A stretch of DNA of 64,000 nt from Mugil cephalus (taxonomy: Eukaryota > Chordata > Actinopteri > Mugiliformes > Mugilidae). Shown piece by piece: positions 63,470 to 64,000 of the stretch (the first letter of the stretch is position 1; every line of letters begins with the position of its first letter). The stretch spans positions 12,390,913-12,454,912 of the forward strand of contig NC_061783.1 in assembly GCF_022458985.1 (NCBI RefSeq). Direction: 5' to 3'. Made by a program: the position numbers and the translations under genes. The notes beneath the pieces are model-generated. The model ran no database searches. It was not told where the DNA came from and saw nothing but the letters and a program-made list of their open reading frames with translations.

Positions 63470-64000
63470 TTTATTAAATCTCTTTAAAACTGAATATGAT
63501 TGTGTGCATTTTATGAGTGTGGGCCTTTTAAGACTTCAGTAAGATGAGAATAATGTCTCAACAGTTAAAACATTTTATCATTTCGTATGCTGACACACAT
63601 GCCATACATTAATAAGATGAACGTGGAACAGTACTTGACACTAACACTAGCAACTCGCAGAACACTTTCCAGCAACAGGCTGGATCTCAACAAGTAGCCG
63701 ATGCCTCACAGAACAGGTGATATAAAGACATCAAAAAGTATGAGGATACAGTAGAGGGCTAAACCTTCTTTGGTGCAGGTTTTGTTTACATTTGCAGGAT
63801 CCAGAAAACGTCGCACAACACAGAAGCTGGATATTTGAGAGTTTTTTTCCGTGACAAAAAAAAATAATGATAAAACTGCATCTAGCTGAGAATAAAACAG
63901 TAGACTATTACCTTTATGTGTTTTTAAAAGTACACCTGAGCATGTAGTTTTACTCCTCCTGAGTCTCTCCAGACTCCGCTGAGTCTGACTGCTTCTTTTT
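63470..64000 (-). CDS. Possible 3' end of a minus-strand gene (partial)
   Basis: From the window edge the minus strand reads ..KKKQSDSAESGETQEE and a TAA stop (63952-63950). A reverse-strand AATAAA at 63470-63475 would give a 3' UTR of about 480 bases, converging on fam83h. The acidic Ser/Glu-rich ending suggests the tail of a nuclear or chaperone-like protein, but 16 codons are too few to name it, and it could be chance. Confidence 0.35.

Overview
The window is vertebrate nuclear DNA, most likely from a ray-finned (teleost) fish. Every gene has GT-AG introns, the coding sequences match vertebrate families, and the gaps hold typical fish Tc1-like DNA transposons, miniature inverted-repeat elements, L2-type LINE tails and many microsatellites. 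No retroviral or LTR element, CRISPR array, rRNA or convincing tRNA was seen.

Layout, left to right. (1) 196-2265, plus: the last four coding exons of antizyme inhibitor 1 (azin1), followed by its 3' UTR. (2) About 5.8-13.65 kb, plus: adnp2, a zinc-finger/homeodomain protein, with a CRE/CACGTG promoter and a transposon-filled first intron. (3) 14283-16393, minus: ggct, complete in four exons and tail-to-tail with adnp2. (4) 18877-21392, minus: snrpd1 (Sm D1), complete. (5) 24905-37528 (promoter near 41.3-41.6 kb), minus: ankib1, a large ankyrin plus RING-IBR-RING ubiquitin ligase in 19 coding exons. (6) 42386-43850, minus: a short receptor-transporting-protein-like 3CxxC zinc-finger gene with a compact promoter of interferon-stimulated type. 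(7) 56300-61498 (probable promoter near 50 kb), plus: fam83h. (8) At the extreme right edge, the possible last codons of another minus-strand gene.

The genes do not form one pathway. They are ordinary neighbours covering polyamine control, chromatin, glutathione turnover, splicing, ubiquitination, interferon response and cytoskeleton/CK1 scaffolding. Exon boundaries were read by eye from splice signals, reading phase and remembered family sequences. For all seven genes the exon phases add up to one open frame.

The most interesting non-gene observations are: several near-perfect foldback repeats with very short loops, four of them with exactly 7 nt, which look like template-switch scars; an ISRE plus TATA-like promoter on the rtp-like gene; three CCAAT boxes on an exact 27-bp period upstream of ankib1; a Tc1-like element whose two halves now point in opposite directions; and lineage changes in azin1 (the ODC cysteine replaced), fam83h (different C-terminus) and the rtp-like gene (no membrane anchor).
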